In this document: positions 60,858-64,000 of the stretch, piece after piece
Layout of the letters: each line of letters starts with the position of its first letter
Numbering within the stretch: the first letter of the stretch is position 1
Source: Mobilicoccus caccae
Lineage (GTDB): Bacteria; Actinomycetota; Actinomycetes; Actinomycetales; Dermatophilaceae
Assembly: GCF_030161635.1 (NCBI RefSeq)
Contig: NZ_BSUO01000001.1
Coordinates: 1,655,199-1,719,198 of the forward strand
Reading direction: 5' to 3'
Length of the DNA stretch: 64,000 nucleotides
The notes under the pieces: model-generated
What the model was told of the DNA's origin: nothing
Database searches by the model: none
Seen by the model: only the letters and a program-made list of their open reading frames with translations
Position numbers and translations under genes: made by a program

Positions 60858-62453
60858 TTGTCCGAGCACACTCCCGCCCCCGCCCACGCCACCCCCGACG
60901 CCGGGTCGGCCCCCGACGACATCGCACCCGCGACTCCCGAGGAGACCGCCGGTGTGGCGACCGCGGCAGAGGGCGCCACCGAGTCCGGTGTCGAACCGCA
61001 GACCGAGGCAGCGCCGGCGTCCGAGACGGAGCCGGAGCCCGCCCCCGAGCCTCCCGCTGTCTCGACCCCCGTCGAGACCGACGAGGTGCCCGTTCCCGTC
61101 CCGACCCCCACCCCCACACCCGCACCCACGCCCGCCCCAGCCCCCGCGCCCTCGGCGGCCCCGGCGCCGCCGCCCGCGCCTTCGGTGGCCACGCACTCCC
61201 AGCCGCCGTCGCAGTTCGGGCGCGTCGCCGAGGACGGCACGGTGTTCGTGCGGATCGGCCAGGAGGAGCGCGAGGTCGGCTCCTACCCCGGCGCCACGCC
61301 GGAGGAGGCCCTCGCCTACTTCGGGCGCAAGTTCGACGAGGTCGCGGCCCTGGCCGAGCTCCTGCACCAGCGGGTCACCCAGACCGACCTGTCCGCCAAG
61401 GAGGGCGCCGACGGCCTGACGCGCCTGCGCGAGGCGGTCGGCGATCTGCGGGCCGTCGGCGACTTCCCCGCGCTGTACGTGCGCATCGAGGACATCGCGA
61501 CGGCCGTGGAGGTCCGGCGCACCACGGAGGCGCAGGAGCGCACCGCGGCGCGGGCCGAGGCCCTGACCGTGCGTGAGGCGATCGTGGCGGAGGCCGAGAA
61601 GATCGCCGCCCAGCCCGAGGAGAAGGTGCAGTGGAAGTCGAGCAGCGCCCGCATGCGCGCGCTGCTCGAGGAGTGGAAGTCCGCCCAGCGTGGCGGACCC
61701 AAGCTGGACCGCGAGACCGAACAGGCCCTGTGGCACCGGCTCTCCTCCTCGCGCAACTCCTTCGACAAGATGCGTCGCGTCCACTTCGCCCAGCTCGGCG
61801 CGACCCAGGGTGAGGCCAAGGCCCGCAAGGAGGAGCTCGTCGCCCAGGCCGAGGCCCTGCGCGACAGCACCGACTGGGGTCAGACGGCCGGCGCGTTCAA
61901 GCGACTCATGGACCAGTGGCGTCAGGCCGGGCGCGCCGCCCGCGCCGACGACGACGCCCTGTGGAAGCGGTTCAAGGCCGCCCAGGACGCGTTCTTCGCC
62001 GCCAAGGACGAGGTGGCCGCCGCCGAGAACGTGGAGTTCGAGGCCAACCTCAAGGTCAAGGAGGAGCTGCTCGAGCAGGCCCGGGCCCTGTTGCCCGTCA
62101 CCGACATCGAGGCCGCCAAGGCCAAGCTCCGCCCGATCCAGGAGAAGTGGGACGCCGCCGGCAAGGTGCCCCGCTCGGCCATGGAACGCATCGAGAAGGG
62201 CATGCGCAAGGTCGAGCAGACCATCCGCGACGCCGAACAGCAGAAGTGGAAGCGCACCGACCCCGAGGTCGCCGCGCGCGCCCACAGCATGGTCACCCAG
62301 CTCGAGGCGGCCGTGCAGTCCCTGCGTGAGAGCCTCGCCCAGGCCGAGGCCGGCGGCGACACCACGAAGATCGCCAAGGCCAAGGACGCCCTCGAGGCCC
62401 GCGAGGCCTGGCTCGCCCAGGCCCGCTCCGGGCTGGAGGAGTTCGGCGGCTGA
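60858..62453 (+). CDS. DUF349 protein with Pro/Thr-rich N-terminus
   Basis: A 531-residue protein. Residues 1-120 are low-complexity Pro/Glu/Thr/Ala sequence (VPVPVPTPTPTPAPTPAPA). The rest consists of several DUF349 repeats with WxxW-like aromatic spacing (VQWKSSSARMRALLEEWKSA, LMDQWRQAGRAARADDDALW) and is almost wholly helical coiled coil. Function is unknown. The TTG at 60858 has AAAGG upstream; TATCGT near 60775 could be the -10. It is convergent with relA. Confidence 0.86.
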   Translation: MSEHTPAPAHATPDAGSAPDDIAPATPEETAGVATAAEGATESGVEPQTEAAPASETEPEPAPEPPAVSTPVETDEVPVPVPTPTPTPAPTPAPAPAPSAAPAPPPAPSVATHSQPPSQFGRVAEDGTVFVRIGQEEREVGSYPGATPEEALAYFGRKFDEVAALAELLHQRVTQTDLSAKEGADGLTRLREAVGDLRAVGDFPALYVRIEDIATAVEVRRTTEAQERTAARAEALTVREAIVAEAEKIAAQPEEKVQWKSSSARMRALLEEWKSAQRGGPKLDRETEQALWHRLSSSRNSFDKMRRVHFAQLGATQGEAKARKEELVAQAEALRDSTDWGQTAGAFKRLMDQWRQAGRAARADDDALWKRFKAAQDAFFAAKDEVAAAENVEFEANLKVKEELLEQARALLPVTDIEAAKAKLRPIQEKWDAAGKVPRSAMERIEKGMRKVEQTIRDAEQQKWKRTDPEVAARAHSMVTQLEAAVQSLRESLAQAEAGGDTTKIAKAKDALEAREAWLAQARSGLEEFGG

Positions 62454-62483
62454 GCGCCGTCACCACGTTCGGCAGCGGCCCGG

Positions 62484-64000
62484 TCAGGAGGCGTACTGGC
62501 CGGGCTGCTGCTTGACCCCGGAGACGCGGTACACGTCGAAGACGCCGTCGATGCGGCGCACGGCCTTGATGACGTGTTCGAGGTGGCTCGGGTCGCCCAT
62601 CTCGAAGGTGAACTTGGAGATGGCGAGCCGGTCACGGGAGGTCTGCACCGCGGCCGACAGGATGTTGACGTGGTGGTCGGACAGCACTCGGGTGATGTCC
62701 GAGAGCAACCGGCTGCGGTCGAGGGCCTCGACCTGCAGTTGCACGAGGAACATGGTCGCCGCCGACGGCGACCACGACACCGTGACGAGCCGCTCGGGGT
62801 GGGCTCGCAGACCGTCGGCGTTCGTGCAGTTGGTGCGGTGGACCGACACGTACCCGCCGCGCGTGGTGAAGCCCATGATCTCGTCGCCGGGCACCGGCGT
62901 GCAGCACTTGGCGAGCTTGGTCTCCACGCCGGAGGTCTGTTCGACGACGACGCCGGTGTCGGTCTTGCGGCGGCGTCCGCGGCCGGGGAGCCCGGGCAGT
63001 GTCGCCTCGGCGAAGTCCTCCTCGGCGCCGTCCTCGCCGCCGTGTGCCGCGATGATCTTCTCCACGACGCTCTGCGCCGAGACGTTGTTCTCCCCCACCG
63101 CCGCGTACAGGGCGTCGATGTCGGGATAGCGGAGTTCGTCGGCGATCGCGCTGAGGGTGCCGGCGTTCATGATGCGCTGCAGCGGGAGGTTCTGCTTGCG
63201 CATCGCCTTGGCGATCTCCTCGCGCCCGACCTCGATGGCCTCCTCGCGGCGTTCCTTGGTGAACCACTGCCGGATCTTGTTGCGCGCCCGGGGACTCTTG
63301 ACGAAGGTCAGCCAGTCGCGCGAGGGGCCGGCGCCGTCGGCCTTGCTCGTGAGGATCTCGACGACGTCGCCGTTCTCGAGGCGCGACTCCAGCGGCACGA
63401 GCCGTCCGTTGACGCGGCCGCCGATGCAGTGGTGCCCGACCTCGGTGTGCACGGCGTAGGCGAAGTCGACCGGGGTCGACCCCAGCGGCAGCGCGATCAC
63501 CCCGCCCTTGGGCGTGAACGCGAACACCTCCTGGGCGTTGATCTCGAACCGCAGCGAATCGAGGAACTCCCCGGGGTCGGCGGTCTCCTTCTGCCAGTCG
63601 ACGAGTTGCCGCAGCCAGGCCATGTCGGTGGGGTCGCCCGAGGGCGGAGCCGCGACGGCGGGGGTGGCGACGGTGCCGCTGACCTCCTTGTACTTCCAGT
63701 GGGCGGCGACGCCGTACTCGGCGCGGCGGTGCATCGTGTGGGTGCGGATCTGGATCTCCACGGGCTTGCCGCCCGGCCCCACGACCGTCGTGTGCAACGA
63801 CTGGTACATGTTGAACTTGGGCATCGCGATGTAGTCCTTGAACCGCCCCGGCATGGGCTTCCATCGCGCGTGCATCGTGCCCAGCGCCGCGTAGCAGTCG
63901 CGCACCGAGTCGACGAGTACCCGGACGGCGACGAGGTCGTAGATGTCCTCGAAGTCGCGGCCGCGCACGATCATCTTCTGGTACACGGAGTAGTAGTGCT
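62484..64000 (-). CDS. relA: RelA/SpoT (p)ppGpp synthetase/hydrolase, 3' part
   Basis: Stringent-response enzyme, incomplete at its 5' end because the gene runs past the window edge. The visible part starts in the synthetase domain ([20 protein letters not shown]), with [20 protein letters not shown] and [21 protein letters not shown]. The TGS domain ([14 protein letters not shown]) and a C-terminal ACT domain ([20 protein letters not shown]) follow. The N-terminal HD hydrolase domain lies outside. The gene ends at 62484. Confidence 0.95.
   Translation of the reverse strand, partial: HYYSVYQKMIVRGRDFEDIYDLVAVRVLVDSVRDCYAALGTMHARWKPMPGRFKDYIAMPKFNMYQSLHTTVVGPGGKPVEIQIRTHTMHRRAEYGVAAHWKYKEVSGTVATPAVAAPPSGDPTDMAWLRQLVDWQKETADPGEFLDSLRFEINAQEVFAFTPKGGVIALPLGSTPVDFAYAVHTEVGHHCIGGRVNGRLVPLESRLENGDVVEILTSKADGAGPSRDWLTFVKSPRARNKIRQWFTKERREEAIEVGREEIAKAMRKQNLPLQRIMNAGTLSAIADELRYPDIDALYAAVGENNVSAQSVVEKIIAAHGGEDGAEEDFAEATLPGLPGRGRRRKTDTGVVVEQTSGVETKLAKCCTPVPGDEIMGFTTRGGYVSVHRTNCTNADGLRAHPERLVTVSWSPSAATMFLVQLQVEALDRSRLLSDITRVLSDHHVNILSAAVQTSRDRLAISKFTFEMGDPSHLEHVIKAVRRIDGVFDVYRVSGVKQQPGQYAS

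Overview
The window is GC-rich chromosomal DNA from an actinobacterium, most likely of the order Micrococcales (the order is inferred from gene content; the species cannot be read from this window). The actinobacterial assignment rests on RbpA, the HelY-type helicase next to a 5'-3' exonuclease, GarA, the DUF881/DUF1290/DUF881-gcvH-garA-merR-DUF151-merR-gcvP block (the gene order I know from Mycobacterium tuberculosis), a PPi-type phosphofructokinase, DUF5709 and PspC proteins, and many apparently leaderless genes.

Layout. 1-10 kb: 3' part of a Ski2/HelY helicase, a 5'-3' exonuclease, a YbaK deacylase, lnt plus a polyprenol-phosphate mannosyltransferase (lipoprotein acylation and mannosyl donor supply), an FxsA protein, rbpA, a VanY-type peptidase, CsbD and an ACT protein. 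10-22 kb: NUDIX hydrolase, uppP, a UvrA-like ATPase, a GNAT, a CYP152-type P450, a pair of ABC half-transporters, an alpha/beta hydrolase, a panE-like reductase and a methyltransferase. 22.5-26.1 kb is a small accessory island: an antitoxin with an internally deleted VapC toxin, an MFS gene cut short at its 3' end, and a DUF222/HNH (13E12-type) gene ending at the cut. 26-34.7 kb: a rifamycin-phosphotransferase-like protein, HAD phosphatase, small envelope proteins, an SGNH hydrolase with an apparent CTG start, MaoC, OsmC and a CDF metal transporter. 34.8-48 kb: secreted amidase with FG-GAP repeats, pfp, a GCS2-family ligase, riboswitch-controlled gcvP and the garA cluster. 48.3-64 kb: tRNA-Pro and conserved housekeeping genes (der, cmk, tyrA, rluB, scpB, scpA, parA, xerD, hisS, DUF349, relA), most in one minus-strand array with ATGA/GTGA overlaps.

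How they work together: the right half combines chromosome segregation (parA, scpAB, xerD), ribosome and translation functions (der, rluB, hisS) and the stringent response (relA). The centre links glycine catabolism (gcvP, gcvH, glycine riboswitch) with the FHA regulator GarA and two MerR regulators. Envelope genes (lnt, ppm1, uppP, VanY, amidase) are scattered.

The most important technical observation is that 17 genes carry 21 frame breaks, every one explained by a single missing base and most lying in runs of four or more G or C. Restoring one base at each site gives full-length family-typical proteins (except the 3'-truncated MFS gene). This looks like homopolymer under-calling in the assembly rather than gene decay. 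I saw no CRISPR array, rRNA operon, prophage or complete IS element.
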